NCBI RefSeq assembly: GCF_038561955.2
Contig: NZ_CP138333.2
Coordinates: 2,170,001 to 2,234,000 of the forward strand
Reading direction: 5' to 3'
DNA from: Salinicoccus sp. Bachu38
GTDB taxonomy: Bacteria > Bacillota > Bacilli > Staphylococcales > Salinicoccaceae
DNA length: 64,000 bases
Below the pieces are notes generated by a model, which saw nothing but the letters and a program-made list of their open reading frames with translations, was not told the origin of the DNA and searched no databases. Shown in pieces: positions 42,492-51,460 of this stretch. Position 1 is the stretch's first letter, and every line of letters starts with the position of its first letter. Both the position numbers and the translations under genes were made by a program.

Positions 42492-43550
42492 TTAATTTGC
42501 CTTCAGCCTCCGGATCAGCTCTTCCGTGACTTCCTCCGTCTTCTTGCCACCGCCGACATCCGGTGTCAGGAAGCCATCTGCTGTCACACGTTCCATCGTA
42601 TCAAGAAGCAGCGTGCCCATCTCCTCCTCGCCGTGATGGTCGAGCAGCAGCCTGGCAGTCCAGATCTGCCCGATCGGATTGGCGATCCCTTTGCCGACAA
42701 TGTCCGGCGCCGAACCGTGCACGGGCTCGAACATTGAAGGATGCTGCCCGTTCAGGTTGAGATTGGCTGATGGTGCGATGCCAATGCTTCCCATGATCGC
42801 CGCCCCAACATCGGTCAGGACGTCGCCGAACAGGTTGCTTGCGACGATGACATCATAGCGCTCCGGATGGGTGACGAATGTCGCGGCGAGCGCATCGATG
42901 TGCTGGGAGGATGTTTCAATATTCCCATGCTTTTCTGCAGTCTCCTTGAATACTTCATCCCAGAATGGCATGGAGTGGAAGATACCATTGGACTTCGTCG
43001 CACTGGTCACATGTTTGCGTCGGGATTTTGCCAGTTCGAATGCATGCTCCATTGCCTGTTTTGTTGCACGTCTCGAGAAGACATTGTTCTGTATGGCGAT
43101 TTCGTTGTCACCCTGGTACATCCGCCCACCGACGGAACTGTATTCCCCTTCGCTGTTCTCACGGACGACCACCAGATCGAAGTCCTTCGGATTCAGCAAT
43201 GGGGACCTTATGCCTTCGAACACTTTCGCAGGACGCACATTGATTTCAAGTTCGAACTCCCGTCTGATCTTGAGCAGCAGCCCCCATAGGGAAATGTGGT
43301 CCGGCACTTTTGAAATGTCGCCGACAGCCCCCAGAAAGACGCTGTCCGACTGGCCGAGCCGATCCAGTCCGTCTTCAGCCATCATGGCCCCATGCTTGAA
43401 ATAGTAGTCACATCCATAGTCGAAATGCTCATATTCGAATGCCAGTCCCCCATGCAGTTCTGCAATGGTGTCCAAAACCTTCAGGGAGTGCGGGACGACT
43501 TCTGTTCCGATGCCGTCACCCGGCACTACGGCAAGTTTTATCTTTTTCAT
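42492..43550 (-). CDS. Tartrate/D-malate dehydrogenase-like beta-decarboxylating dehydrogenase
   Basis: 352-residue enzyme of the isocitrate/isopropylmalate dehydrogenase superfamily. VVPGDGIGTEVVPHSLKVLD, YGCDYYFKHGAMM, VGDISKVPDHISLWGLLLKI and RENSEGEYSSVGGR are typical of the TtuC/YeaU (DmlA) group that oxidatively decarboxylates D-malate or L-tartrate with NAD, rather than of LeuB. TSATKSNGIF and DVGAAIMGSIGIAPSANLN form the cofactor and dimer sites. It follows the DASS transporter gene by 27 bp, suggesting import and oxidation of one hydroxydicarboxylate. 3-methylmalate and related substrates of such enzymes are also possible. Confidence 0.87.
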   Translation of the reverse strand: MKKIKLAVVPGDGIGTEVVPHSLKVLDTIAELHGGLAFEYEHFDYGCDYYFKHGAMMAEDGLDRLGQSDSVFLGAVGDISKVPDHISLWGLLLKIRREFELEINVRPAKVFEGIRSPLLNPKDFDLVVVRENSEGEYSSVGGRMYQGDNEIAIQNNVFSRRATKQAMEHAFELAKSRRKHVTSATKSNGIFHSMPFWDEVFKETAEKHGNIETSSQHIDALAATFVTHPERYDVIVASNLFGDVLTDVGAAIMGSIGIAPSANLNLNGQHPSMFEPVHGSAPDIVGKGIANPIGQIWTARLLLDHHGEEEMGTLLLDTMERVTADGFLTPDVGGGKKTEEVTEELIRRLKAN

Positions 43551-43577
43551 AATTCCCTCCTGTTTGTCTATGTTGGA

Positions 43578-45008
43578 TTATGGCCAGAAACCGATCCATC
43601 TCCAATAAGTATACGCGATGACGATCATGATTGCGATGCTCGCAAGCGTCAGCCACAGGCCCGGCCATAGAAAATCCTTCTGGCTGACCCTGCCTGTACT
43701 GTGTACCACGACATTCGGCATGGTTTCCACTATCAGAAGAAATCCGAGCAGCATTGATATGGCTGAAGCGAAGACGATGACCACCGGATCCACACCGGAC
43801 TGTACGGACAGGCTGATCAGCACAGGCATGAGGGTGATGACCGCCGTGGATACATTCGTGACTCCCAGATGATAGATCTGGGACACGATGATGGTGATGG
43901 GGATGGCGAGCCAGGGATTGCTGAAGATGTCCAGCACAATCTGCGGAGATACCAGTACTTCCAAAAGGTCGATCGCCCCGGATTCTATCAATGAATAGCC
44001 CAAAGAGAGCGTCGCCCCGATCAGCAGCACCATGCCGAAGTTGATGTCCAGCATCTTCTTCCAGGCCGCAAAACCTGTCACCGGTATAGCCATCAATATG
44101 ACAGCAAGCAATGCACCGAATGTCGGATGATATCCGTGCCAGGACTCGGTAAACCAGATCAGTATGGTAACCACCAGTATCCCGATGCATTTCTTTTCAT
44201 CAATCGACAGACTGCCCAGCGAATCATATTTGCTCTTCATTTCAATCTGCAGCTTTTCGAATGAGTATGATTCCGGCGGATAGCATTTCCATACGATGTA
44301 CATCGTCGCCAGGACAAGAAGGATCCACATTGGTGCAGCATATATGAACCATTGAAGATAGGATATCGACACGCCTTCATACAACCTCAGGATTTCAACT
44401 GCCAGAATGTTCCCTATTGCCGCTGTAAGCACCACCGCTCCGCTCACATTTCCTCCGAAAGCGGCGCCGATATACATCAGCTTATTGAAGTTGGATCTTT
44501 CATCCATGCCAGTCTCCTCTATGATATTGCTCAATATCGGAAGCATCAGGGAGGCCCGGACAGCAGTTGCAGGAATGAAGAAGGCCTGCACCTGCATCAG
44601 GATGAAAAACCCGATATAGATTCCCTTGGCCGACTTCCCCATGAGTGAGAGCAGAAAATAGGTCATCCGCTTGACGAGCAGCGTCTGGTTCACCCCCACT
44701 GCCATCATCATGCCGCCGATGATGAGAAAGACGGCCGGAGACGCGAATCCGCTCAGGATTACATCCATCTCGACCGGTTTCATCACGATGAGCAGGACGA
44801 TGATGATGATTGAAGTCAACTCGATCGGGATGGGCGCAAAAGCCCAAAGAACAAGACCGAACACCATGATGGCAATCGTACTCCTGGCGGGCCAGGGAAC
44901 TGTTTCAGGCAAAAATGCGAGAACCGCCAGGAAGAGCAGTATGGCCGAAGCGAAAACGGCAGCCTGACCCCATCTTATACCGTTGGTATGCTTATATTTT
45001 TCCGCCAT
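43578..45008 (-). CDS. DASS/SLC13 family dicarboxylate transporter
   Basis: 476-residue sodium-coupled anion transporter with about 12 helices, clearly paralogous to the one at 30844: ATAVRASLMLP, GNVSGAVVLTAAIGNILAVE, VTNVSTAVITL and VETMPNVVVH match motif by motif. It sits 27 bp before the dehydrogenase gene, so D-malate, tartrate or another dicarboxylate is the likely cargo. GGAGG lies 9 bp before the ATG. It is downstream of the TRAP operon but separated by a hairpin. Confidence 0.88.
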   Translation of the reverse strand: MAEKYKHTNGIRWGQAAVFASAILLFLAVLAFLPETVPWPARSTIAIMVFGLVLWAFAPIPIELTSIIIIVLLIVMKPVEMDVILSGFASPAVFLIIGGMMMAVGVNQTLLVKRMTYFLLSLMGKSAKGIYIGFFILMQVQAFFIPATAVRASLMLPILSNIIEETGMDERSNFNKLMYIGAAFGGNVSGAVVLTAAIGNILAVEILRLYEGVSISYLQWFIYAAPMWILLVLATMYIVWKCYPPESYSFEKLQIEMKSKYDSLGSLSIDEKKCIGILVVTILIWFTESWHGYHPTFGALLAVILMAIPVTGFAAWKKMLDINFGMVLLIGATLSLGYSLIESGAIDLLEVLVSPQIVLDIFSNPWLAIPITIIVSQIYHLGVTNVSTAVITLMPVLISLSVQSGVDPVVIVFASAISMLLGFLLIVETMPNVVVHSTGRVSQKDFLWPGLWLTLASIAIMIVIAYTYWRWIGFWP

Positions 45009-45041
45009 CTCATCGATCCTCCATAAGACATTTTACGATAT

Positions 45042-45071
45042 AAAGAAATGCAGCATGGTATGCTGCATTTC
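45042..45071 (-). terminator. Terminator after TRAP permease gene
   Basis: GAAATGCAGCAT / ATGCTGCATTTC 12-bp stem followed by TTTATATCG on the minus strand. The U tract is short, so some read-through into the DASS gene is possible. Confidence 0.7.
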
Positions 45072-45079
45072 CGGCCATT

Positions 45080-47152
45080 CTATGTCATATTCATCTGCTT
45101 GCCGCTTCTAGTGGTGTTACGGGACTTTTTTTCCCGTGTTTTCGGTTTGCCCTTATTGATGTATTTCTGCATCAGTATCGCAACGGCGATCAGACCGACC
45201 GCCACAATATCGGTATACAGGCTGGACAGCATCAGCAGTACCGCAATGACGAGCAGGACGCCACGGACATACCACGGCGACAGTTTCCTGAAGAACCACC
45301 CTTGAACGGCCGCCGACAGGAAGTAGACGCCCACCAGTGCTGTAATTGTTGCGATCACAATGCTCAGGGTGCTGTCGCTCAGCAGCAGCAGCTCCGGACT
45401 GTAGAACATCATGAAAGGTACGATGAATGCCGCAAGTCCGATTTTGAAGGCTTCACCTGCCGTCTTCATCGGGTTGGTCCCTGTAATGCCTGCAGCCGCA
45501 AATGCTGCAAGGGCCACCGGAGGTGTGATTGCAGAGATGACCGCGTAATAGAAGACGAACATATGCGCCAGGATCGGTTCCATGCCCATCCTTACAAGAC
45601 CTGGTGCCACTACCGATGCTGCAACGGCATACGCTGCCGTTGTGGGCATGCCCATTCCCAGGATGATTGAAAGTATCATCGCAAAGACCAGGGCAATCAG
45701 CATATTGCTGTCAGCAATGGTAAGCAGCATCGTACTGAAACGCTGGCCGACACCAGTCAATGCAATGACACCGACGATGATACCGGCACATGCAACAATC
45801 GCAATCAGCTGCAGTGCATTCTTCATTCCAAGTTCAAATGCTTCCAGCACTTTCATGAACCCCATGCGTGTCTCCTTGCTGACCAGACTGAGCAGGAAAC
45901 AGACTACAATGCCGGCCGTACCTGCAAAGATTACACTGTAACCGCTTACAAGAAGACCTATAAGAAGTACGATCGGAATGAAAAGATATGCCTTCTTGAG
46001 CAGATACATCTTGTCGGGAAGCATTTTCAGCGGCAGACCCTTGAGTCCTTCTTTAAGTGCCTGGAAGTCGACCATGAAATACACCGACACAAAATAGAGG
46101 ATTGCCGGAATCGTCGCAGCCAGAATGACTTCCGAATAGGGAATGCCGGTAATCTCAGCCATCAGGAAGGCGCCGGCACCCATGATCGGTGGCAGCAGCT
46201 GTCCGCCGGCAGAAGCAGTTGCTTCGGTTGCTGCAGCGAAACGTGCCCTGTACCCCGTCTTCTTCATGAGGGGGATCGTGAGCGACCCTGTTGCGACAAC
46301 ATTGCCTGCAGAAGTCCCATTGATCATTCCCATCAGACCGGAAGAGAACACGGCGACCTTCGCAGGTCCGCCCCTCATCCAGCCCGCAAGCCGGAAGGCG
46401 ACATCAATGAAGTATTGACCGACACCCGACATCTGGAGGAAAGCGCCAAAGATGATGAAGAGAATGATGTATTTGGAAGATACATCCGTCGTCACACCGA
46501 ATACGCCGTCCAGCCCATAGATATAAGTGACAAACCTTTCAAAGGAATAGCCGTTATGATTCAGTATCCCGGGCAGGTATGGACCTGCAAAGGAATAGAG
46601 GATGAATACACCCGCCAGAATGGGAAGTGTCCAACCGCTTGTCCTTCTTGTTATTTCCAGCACGAGCAGTATACCTACTGTTGCGACAACCACATCAAGC
46701 GTCGTCGGTGTCACCCCAAATCGGAACACGAGTGTCGAAAGGTTGGCAAATATATAATAGCCGACAAACACTGCAGCGCCAATCAGAATCCAATCCAGAA
46801 TCGGTATCCGATTCGATTCCGTCTTCCAGCCTTTATAGAACATCACTGTCAATACGGTTCCAAACAGGATGTGTGTACTTCTGAACACCCATGGATCTAT
46901 CGGGTTGAAGTTCAGGATATAAAGGTGGTACAGGGCACCTGCCACAGCAATGATCATGAAAGTGTATCTCTTCCATCCAGTGAAGTTTCTGGTCTTGGGT
47001 GATGCTTCCAATGCATCTTCAGCCACTTCCGTATCCAGTTTGCCATCTTCCTCAATATCCGGATCTTTTTCAAGCTCCCTCAGATCATTCTCATCTCTCG
47101 GTTCACGCCGGTCCTCATGCTCATTCTCTTCATGCAAATCTTTCCTGGACAT
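45080..47152 (-). CDS. TRAP transporter permease, fused 4TM/12TM subunits
   Basis: 690-residue fused membrane component. An acidic, coil-like cytoplasmic N-terminus (about 60 residues, very rich in Glu, Asp and Arg) is followed by the small four-helix subunit and then the 12-helix DctM-like part with MSGVGQYFIDVAFRLAG, GMINGTSAGNVVATGSLTIP and the family hallmark LGMGMPTTAAYAVAASVVAP. It pairs with the TAXI receptor encoded just upstream and imports carboxylates with the sodium gradient. I choose the ATG at 47152 with GGGGGGA upstream. Its place at the end of the C5-acid operon makes it the probable substrate importer. Confidence 0.9.
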   Translation of the reverse strand: MSRKDLHEENEHEDRREPRDENDLRELEKDPDIEEDGKLDTEVAEDALEASPKTRNFTGWKRYTFMIIAVAGALYHLYILNFNPIDPWVFRSTHILFGTVLTVMFYKGWKTESNRIPILDWILIGAAVFVGYYIFANLSTLVFRFGVTPTTLDVVVATVGILLVLEITRRTSGWTLPILAGVFILYSFAGPYLPGILNHNGYSFERFVTYIYGLDGVFGVTTDVSSKYIILFIIFGAFLQMSGVGQYFIDVAFRLAGWMRGGPAKVAVFSSGLMGMINGTSAGNVVATGSLTIPLMKKTGYRARFAAATEATASAGGQLLPPIMGAGAFLMAEITGIPYSEVILAATIPAILYFVSVYFMVDFQALKEGLKGLPLKMLPDKMYLLKKAYLFIPIVLLIGLLVSGYSVIFAGTAGIVVCFLLSLVSKETRMGFMKVLEAFELGMKNALQLIAIVACAGIIVGVIALTGVGQRFSTMLLTIADSNMLIALVFAMILSIILGMGMPTTAAYAVAASVVAPGLVRMGMEPILAHMFVFYYAVISAITPPVALAAFAAAGITGTNPMKTAGEAFKIGLAAFIVPFMMFYSPELLLLSDSTLSIVIATITALVGVYFLSAAVQGWFFRKLSPWYVRGVLLVIAVLLMLSSLYTDIVAVGLIAVAILMQKYINKGKPKTREKKSRNTTRSGKQMNMT

Positions 47153-47173
47153 CTTATCCCCCCTTGAATGCTC

Positions 47174-47196
47174 CCGCACCCGGCTTCCGGATGCGG
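47174..47196 (-). other. Intercistronic hairpin between receptor and permease genes
   Basis: CCGCATCCGG / CCGGGTGCGG 10-bp stem (one U-G pair) with a 3-base loop and no U tract, between the TAXI receptor and the TRAP permease. It may stabilise the upstream receptor message, giving more receptor than permease. Confidence 0.5.
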
Positions 47197-47217
47197 AAAC
47201 AGTTAAGCTATGGTCAG

Positions 47218-48261
47218 TTATTCACTGCTTTCTTCCCATTCAGCCGGATATACTTCCTCCGGAAGTTCTACGCCGATCTCTTCATAGTAGCGGATCGCGC
47301 CCGGGTGCATCGGATAGTCGGTATTGTTCAGAATCGCTTCAGGATCCTCAGCTTCTTCAGCCGAGCTGTGCGTATTGATCATCTGGTCGATATTCTCGTG
47401 ATACATCTTCACAAGATCATAGACGAAGTCGGAGTTCGCTTCCTTCTGCACTACACCGAAGTTGAACTGGGCGATCGTTTCAATCGGCCCTTCCTGGGAA
47501 TCATAGGTACCTTCCGGGATGGTGAACTCCTTGAAATAGCTGAGCTCCTCCATGATCGTGTCACGATTTTCCCCTTCGATGCCATAGATGTTGATATCCG
47601 TCTGTGTCTCAGCCTCGACTACAGCCGAAATCGGGATGCCCGCCGAGAAACCGATATGCTCAAGCTGGCCATCCAGCATCTGTGAAACCATGTCACTGGC
47701 TCCAGCAGCCACCTGTTCCCCGGTTTCAATTCCAAGCGTTTCATAGATGATCGGGTTGTACGTACCTGGTGTTCCTCCGGCTGGACCGACACCGACACGC
47801 TCCCCTTCATGCTCCTCTATGCTGGTGACTCCTGTGGATTCGAGCGAGAACCAGTTGAACGGTGTATCATACATCGGGAAAATGACACGGATATCCTGGT
47901 ATTCCTTTTCCGCCCATTCCCCTTCACCGGTATAGCCTTCATACAATGGACCTTCAGTCACCATGCCAAGTTGGACATCATCCGCATCCAACAGCTGGAT
48001 GTTGTGGACCGGTCCGCCCGTCACTTCGACATTCGATGTCACATCGAGATGTTCCTCAAGCATCGTGGCAAAGCCGCCACCCCAGATATAGTAGGTACCG
48101 CCCTGTGAAGCTGTACCGATCGTCACCGTGCTCGGATATTCATTCTCTTCAAAATCAGCTTCGGCTTCTTCACCGCCTCCGCTGTCTCCGCCGTTGCCCC
48201 CACATGCTGCCATTACGCCAACTGTCAGAATGAGCATCATCACAAACCATAACTTTTTCAT
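47218..48261 (-). CDS. TAXI family TRAP transporter solute-binding lipoprotein
   Basis: 347-residue extracytoplasmic receptor. The signal peptide ends in the lipobox MAAC (Cys20), followed by a Gly/Glu-rich linker. The mature part has the TAXI signature TVTIGTASQGGTYYIWGGGFA, and VGPAGGTPGTYNP and DIRVIFPMY are typical of the family. It delivers substrate to the fused TRAP permease 65 bp downstream. Genomic context predicts a C5 dicarboxylate such as itaconate, mesaconate or citramalate. Confidence 0.92.
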   Translation of the reverse strand: MKKLWFVMMLILTVGVMAACGGNGGDSGGGEEAEADFEENEYPSTVTIGTASQGGTYYIWGGGFATMLEEHLDVTSNVEVTGGPVHNIQLLDADDVQLGMVTEGPLYEGYTGEGEWAEKEYQDIRVIFPMYDTPFNWFSLESTGVTSIEEHEGERVGVGPAGGTPGTYNPIIYETLGIETGEQVAAGASDMVSQMLDGQLEHIGFSAGIPISAVVEAETQTDINIYGIEGENRDTIMEELSYFKEFTIPEGTYDSQEGPIETIAQFNFGVVQKEANSDFVYDLVKMYHENIDQMINTHSSAEEAEDPEAILNNTDYPMHPGAIRYYEEIGVELPEEVYPAEWEESSE

Positions 48262-48286
48262 AAATGTTATCCCCTTTGCTTAATGT

Positions 48287-49483
48287 TTAGTAAGATCTCG
48301 GCATGCCCAGCACATGCTGTCCAATGTAGGAAAGGATCATGTTATTGTTCACTGGCGCCACCTGATACATCCGCGTCTCCCTGAACTTCCGTTCTATGTC
48401 GTACTCATCCACGAAACCATTTCCCCCATAAGTATTGATGGCAACGTTGGCTGCCTCCCAACTTGCCTCACTGGATATCAGCTTGGCCGTATTCGCCTCT
48501 TCTCCACAATTTTCACCCGTATCGAACTTTTCAGCCGCCTTGTATCTCAATGCATCCGCCGCTTTGATGGAGGCATACGCTCTGGCGATTGGAAACTGGA
48601 CCCCCTGGTTCTCTCCGATTTTCTTGTTGAACACCTCCCTTTCGCTTGCATAGCCCGTTGCCCTGTCAATGAAGAAATAGCCATCTCCGATGCTCTCCGA
48701 AGCCAGCAGGATACGCTCGGCATTCATGCCGTCGAGCACATACTTGAAGCCCTTCCCCTCCTCACCGATAAGACTGTCGGCAGGGATTTTCATATCCTTG
48801 TACCAGATCTTGTTCGTTGCATAGTTGAACATCGTCCTTACCGGCTCCACCTCAAGCGATTCCGGCTGTTTTTCCCTGATTTCACGCAGGTCGACCAGGA
48901 AGAGCGTCATTCCGTGGGACTTCTTCTCTACTTCTTCGAGCGGCGTCGTACGGGCCAGAAGGAGCAGGAGGTCGGACTGCAGGATGCGGCTCGTCCAGTT
49001 CTTGTGTCCGTTGATGACGTATCCGTCCTCCTTCTTCTCGGCGAAGGTGGTGATTGCCGTCGTATTGGATCCCGCTTCAGGCTCGGTGATCGAAAAGGCC
49101 TGCATGCGTATTTCACCACTTGCAATGCCGGGAAGGTATTTTTCCTTCTGTTCCTTGCTTCCGTGCCTGAGCAGCGAGCCCATCGTATACATCTGGGCGT
49201 GGCAGGCAGCAGCATGCCCCCCTGCCCTGTGTATCTCTTCGAGGATGATCGTCGCTTCAGTGAGGCCGTATCCCTTGCCTCCATATTCCGGAGGAATGAG
49301 CACGGACAGGTAGCCCTCTTCAGTCAGTGCATCCACGAACGCCTGTGGATATTCCCTGTCCGGATCGAGCCGCCTCCAGTATTCATTGCCGAATGAATCG
49401 CACAGCGCCCTCACTTTAAGACGCAGGCCCTCCCTTTCCGCTTCACTCAAAGTAATCGTTTCAGTACCAATCAATTCACTCAT
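48287..49483 (-). CDS. Acyl-CoA dehydrogenase
   Basis: 398-residue FAD enzyme with the standard three-domain layout: QAFSITEPEAGSNTTAI is the FAD/substrate loop, MNAERILLASES starts the C-terminal helical domain, and INTYGGNGFVDEYDIERKFRE holds the catalytic-Glu region. Within an itaconate/mesaconate-type operon a likely substrate is a methylsuccinyl-CoA-like or other branched C5 acyl-CoA, giving mesaconyl-CoA; Pseudomonas itaconate clusters also carry an acyl-CoA dehydrogenase. Assignment of substrate is inference. 14 bp after the fumarase beta gene. Confidence 0.9.
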   Translation of the reverse strand: MSELIGTETITLSEAEREGLRLKVRALCDSFGNEYWRRLDPDREYPQAFVDALTEEGYLSVLIPPEYGGKGYGLTEATIILEEIHRAGGHAAACHAQMYTMGSLLRHGSKEQKEKYLPGIASGEIRMQAFSITEPEAGSNTTAITTFAEKKEDGYVINGHKNWTSRILQSDLLLLLARTTPLEEVEKKSHGMTLFLVDLREIREKQPESLEVEPVRTMFNYATNKIWYKDMKIPADSLIGEEGKGFKYVLDGMNAERILLASESIGDGYFFIDRATGYASEREVFNKKIGENQGVQFPIARAYASIKAADALRYKAAEKFDTGENCGEEANTAKLISSEASWEAANVAINTYGGNGFVDEYDIERKFRETRMYQVAPVNNNMILSYIGQHVLGMPRSY

Positions 49484-49497
49484 TGCTGCATCCCCTT

Positions 49498-50058
49498 TTA
49501 TTGGTTTGATGATTCTTCAAATTGCTTGTGTGCTTCCTTGTACCAGTCATTTCCATGACTGTCGTTTATGACGATGCATGGAAAGTCCTCAACTTCCAGC
49601 TTCCTGATTGCTTCCGTCCCGAGATCTTCATAGGCGATCACCTCGGAGGAGAGGATCTTTTGGGCAAGCAGTGCACCTGTTCCTCCAATCGCCGCTATAT
49701 AGACTGCAGAATGCTTCTTTATCGATGCAACCACTTCCGCGCTTCTGTAGCCTTTGCCGATCATACCTTTCAAGCCTTCTTCCATCAGTCTGGGCGCATA
49801 GGCATCCATACGGCTGCTTGTCGTCGGGCCGGCGGAACCGATGACACTATCGGGTTTGTTCGGTGTGGGGCCGACATAATAGATGACCTGGCCTTCCAGC
49901 CCGACGGGCAAAGACTCCCCCTTTTCCAGCTGTTCCACCATCCGCTTGTGTGCTGCATCCCGCGCCGTATAGAGTGTTCCTGTCAACAGTACCTGTTCAC
50001 CACTTCTCAGTTTCTCGACTGCCCCTGCTTCAAAAGGGACCTTCAGTCTGATGCTCAT
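49498..50058 (-). CDS. Class I fumarase/tartrate dehydratase/mesaconase beta subunit
   Basis: 186-residue small subunit of a two-subunit Fe-S hydro-lyase. VLLTGTLYTARDAAHKRM and IGSAGPTTSSRMDAYAPRL are the substrate-binding signatures; IAAIGGTGALLAQKI and CIVINDSHGNDWY complete the domain. It pairs with the alpha subunit gene 12 bp upstream. Fumarase, L-tartrate dehydratase and mesaconase are all known in the family; the adjacent CoA-transferase, MaoC and lyase genes favour mesaconate hydration to citramalate. Confidence 0.92.
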   Translation of the reverse strand: MSIRLKVPFEAGAVEKLRSGEQVLLTGTLYTARDAAHKRMVEQLEKGESLPVGLEGQVIYYVGPTPNKPDSVIGSAGPTTSSRMDAYAPRLMEEGLKGMIGKGYRSAEVVASIKKHSAVYIAAIGGTGALLAQKILSSEVIAYEDLGTEAIRKLEVEDFPCIVINDSHGNDWYKEAHKQFEESSNQ

Positions 50059-50070
50059 GCTTTCTCCTCC

Positions 50071-50913
50071 CTACATCACGAAATGCTTATGTCGGCTCGC
50101 ATGGCAGTTCAGGTTTACAGCAACGGGCAATGCCGCAATATGGCATGGTGCCGTTTCCACTTTGATGTCGAGCGCCGTCGTGCTGCCTCCCATGCCCTGT
50201 GGGCCGATGCCAAGCTTATTGACTTCCGTCATCAGTTCTTCTTCCAGCCCGGCGATTTCAGGGTCTTCATGCCTCTCGCCGACAGGGCGGAACAATGATT
50301 TCTTTGCAAGATATGGAGAAACTTCGAAGTTACCGCCGATGCCGATGCCGATCACCAGCGGCGGACAGGCATTCGGTCCCGCTTCACGGACGGTGTCCAG
50401 AATGAATTTCTTGACCCCTTCGATTCCCGCGCTTGGAGTAAGCATCTTCATTGCACTCATGTTCTCTGCGCCGCCCCCTTTGGCGGACATCTGAACTTCG
50501 AGGTCCTCCCCTTCCACAAGTTCAATATGGATGACGGCAGGGGTATTGTCTCCGGTATTCCTGCGATTGATCGGGTCGTCCACTATGGAATACCTCAGGT
50601 ATCCTTCATCATAGCCCTTTTTGACCCCTTCGTTGATGGCCTCCTGCAGAGACCCTCCGGCAATATGGCAGTCCTGTCCAAGTTTTACTATGAAGACCGA
50701 TACGCCGGTATCCTGGCACATGGGCACCCTGTTGGAAGTGGCGATATCCGCATTTTCTATCAACTGGTTCAGAATCGATTTGCCGGCCTCGGACTTCTCG
50801 GTCCTGACCGATTCCTTGAAGGCATTGACTACATCCTCCCCCAGGTCGTAGTTCGCTTCCTGACATATCCTGGCCACTTCATCGACGATATCCTGATATG
50901 CTATCTCTTTCAT
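50071..50913 (-). CDS. Class I fumarase/tartrate dehydratase/mesaconase alpha subunit
   Basis: 280-residue Fe-S subunit. Cys66 (MCQDTG), Cys183 (NACPP) and Cys270 (NCHASR) are the three 4Fe-4S ligands, spaced 117 and 87 residues as in characterised class I two-subunit fumarases. KGGGAENMSAMKML is also conserved. Oxygen-labile hydration of fumarate, mesaconate or tartrate is expected. Class I fumarase with mesaconase activity supports mesaconate growth in Burkholderia xenovorans, which fits this operon. Confidence 0.93.
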   Translation of the reverse strand: MKEIAYQDIVDEVARICQEANYDLGEDVVNAFKESVRTEKSEAGKSILNQLIENADIATSNRVPMCQDTGVSVFIVKLGQDCHIAGGSLQEAINEGVKKGYDEGYLRYSIVDDPINRRNTGDNTPAVIHIELVEGEDLEVQMSAKGGGAENMSAMKMLTPSAGIEGVKKFILDTVREAGPNACPPLVIGIGIGGNFEVSPYLAKKSLFRPVGERHEDPEIAGLEEELMTEVNKLGIGPQGMGGSTTALDIKVETAPCHIAALPVAVNLNCHASRHKHFVM

Positions 50914-50925
50914 CCTCTACCTCCT

Positions 50926-51450
50926 TCACTGTCCTTTCTGGCCGTCGAGCACCTTCTGCAGGAGTTCGTCGCCTTGCTTCGGTGCCTGGTCCCTCTTATA
51001 GACCATCATCGTCCTTTTGAATGATATGACCACTTCGCCCCTCTGGTTATAGCCGAAAGTCTTCACATTGACGATGCCGACATGGGGACGGGATTTTGAT
51101 TCCCTGAGTCCGGTCACTTCCGAATAGGAGTAGATGGTGTCCCCTTCAAACACCGGGTTGGGAAGCTTGATATCGTCCCATCCGAGATTCGCCATCGCAT
51201 TCTGCGAAATGTCGGTGACCGACTGGCCGGTGACCAGTGCCAGTGTGAATGTAGAATCGACAAGCGGCTGTCCGAAGTCCGTCTGTTCTGCATAATAGTC
51301 GTCAAAATGGATTGGATTCGTGTTCTGGGTCAAAAGCGTCATATAGATGTTGTCCGTCTTTGTCACCGTCCTGCCCAGTGGGTGAGGATAGATATCCCCT
51401 TCGGAAAAGTCCTCATAATACCTGCCTGTCCAGCCCTGTTGAATACTCAT
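50926..51450 (-). CDS. MaoC-family enoyl-CoA hydratase (itaconyl/mesaconyl-CoA hydratase candidate)
   Basis: 174-residue hot-dog-fold hydratase. GRYYEDFSEGDIYPHPLGRT, TLLTQNTNPIHFDDYYA (catalytic Asp/His hydratase motif) and SQNAMANLGWDDIKLPNPVF are typical of MaoC enzymes linked to mesaconyl-CoA or itaconyl-CoA hydration. In Pseudomonas the Ich enzyme of itaconate degradation is of this family. It would make citramalyl-CoA for the lyase encoded two genes upstream. 10 bp after the CoA-transferase gene. Confidence 0.88.
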   Translation of the reverse strand: MSIQQGWTGRYYEDFSEGDIYPHPLGRTVTKTDNIYMTLLTQNTNPIHFDDYYAEQTDFGQPLVDSTFTLALVTGQSVTDISQNAMANLGWDDIKLPNPVFEGDTIYSYSEVTGLRESKSRPHVGIVNVKTFGYNQRGEVVISFKRTMMVYKRDQAPKQGDELLQKVLDGQKGQ

Positions 51451-51460
51451 GAATTTCCTC

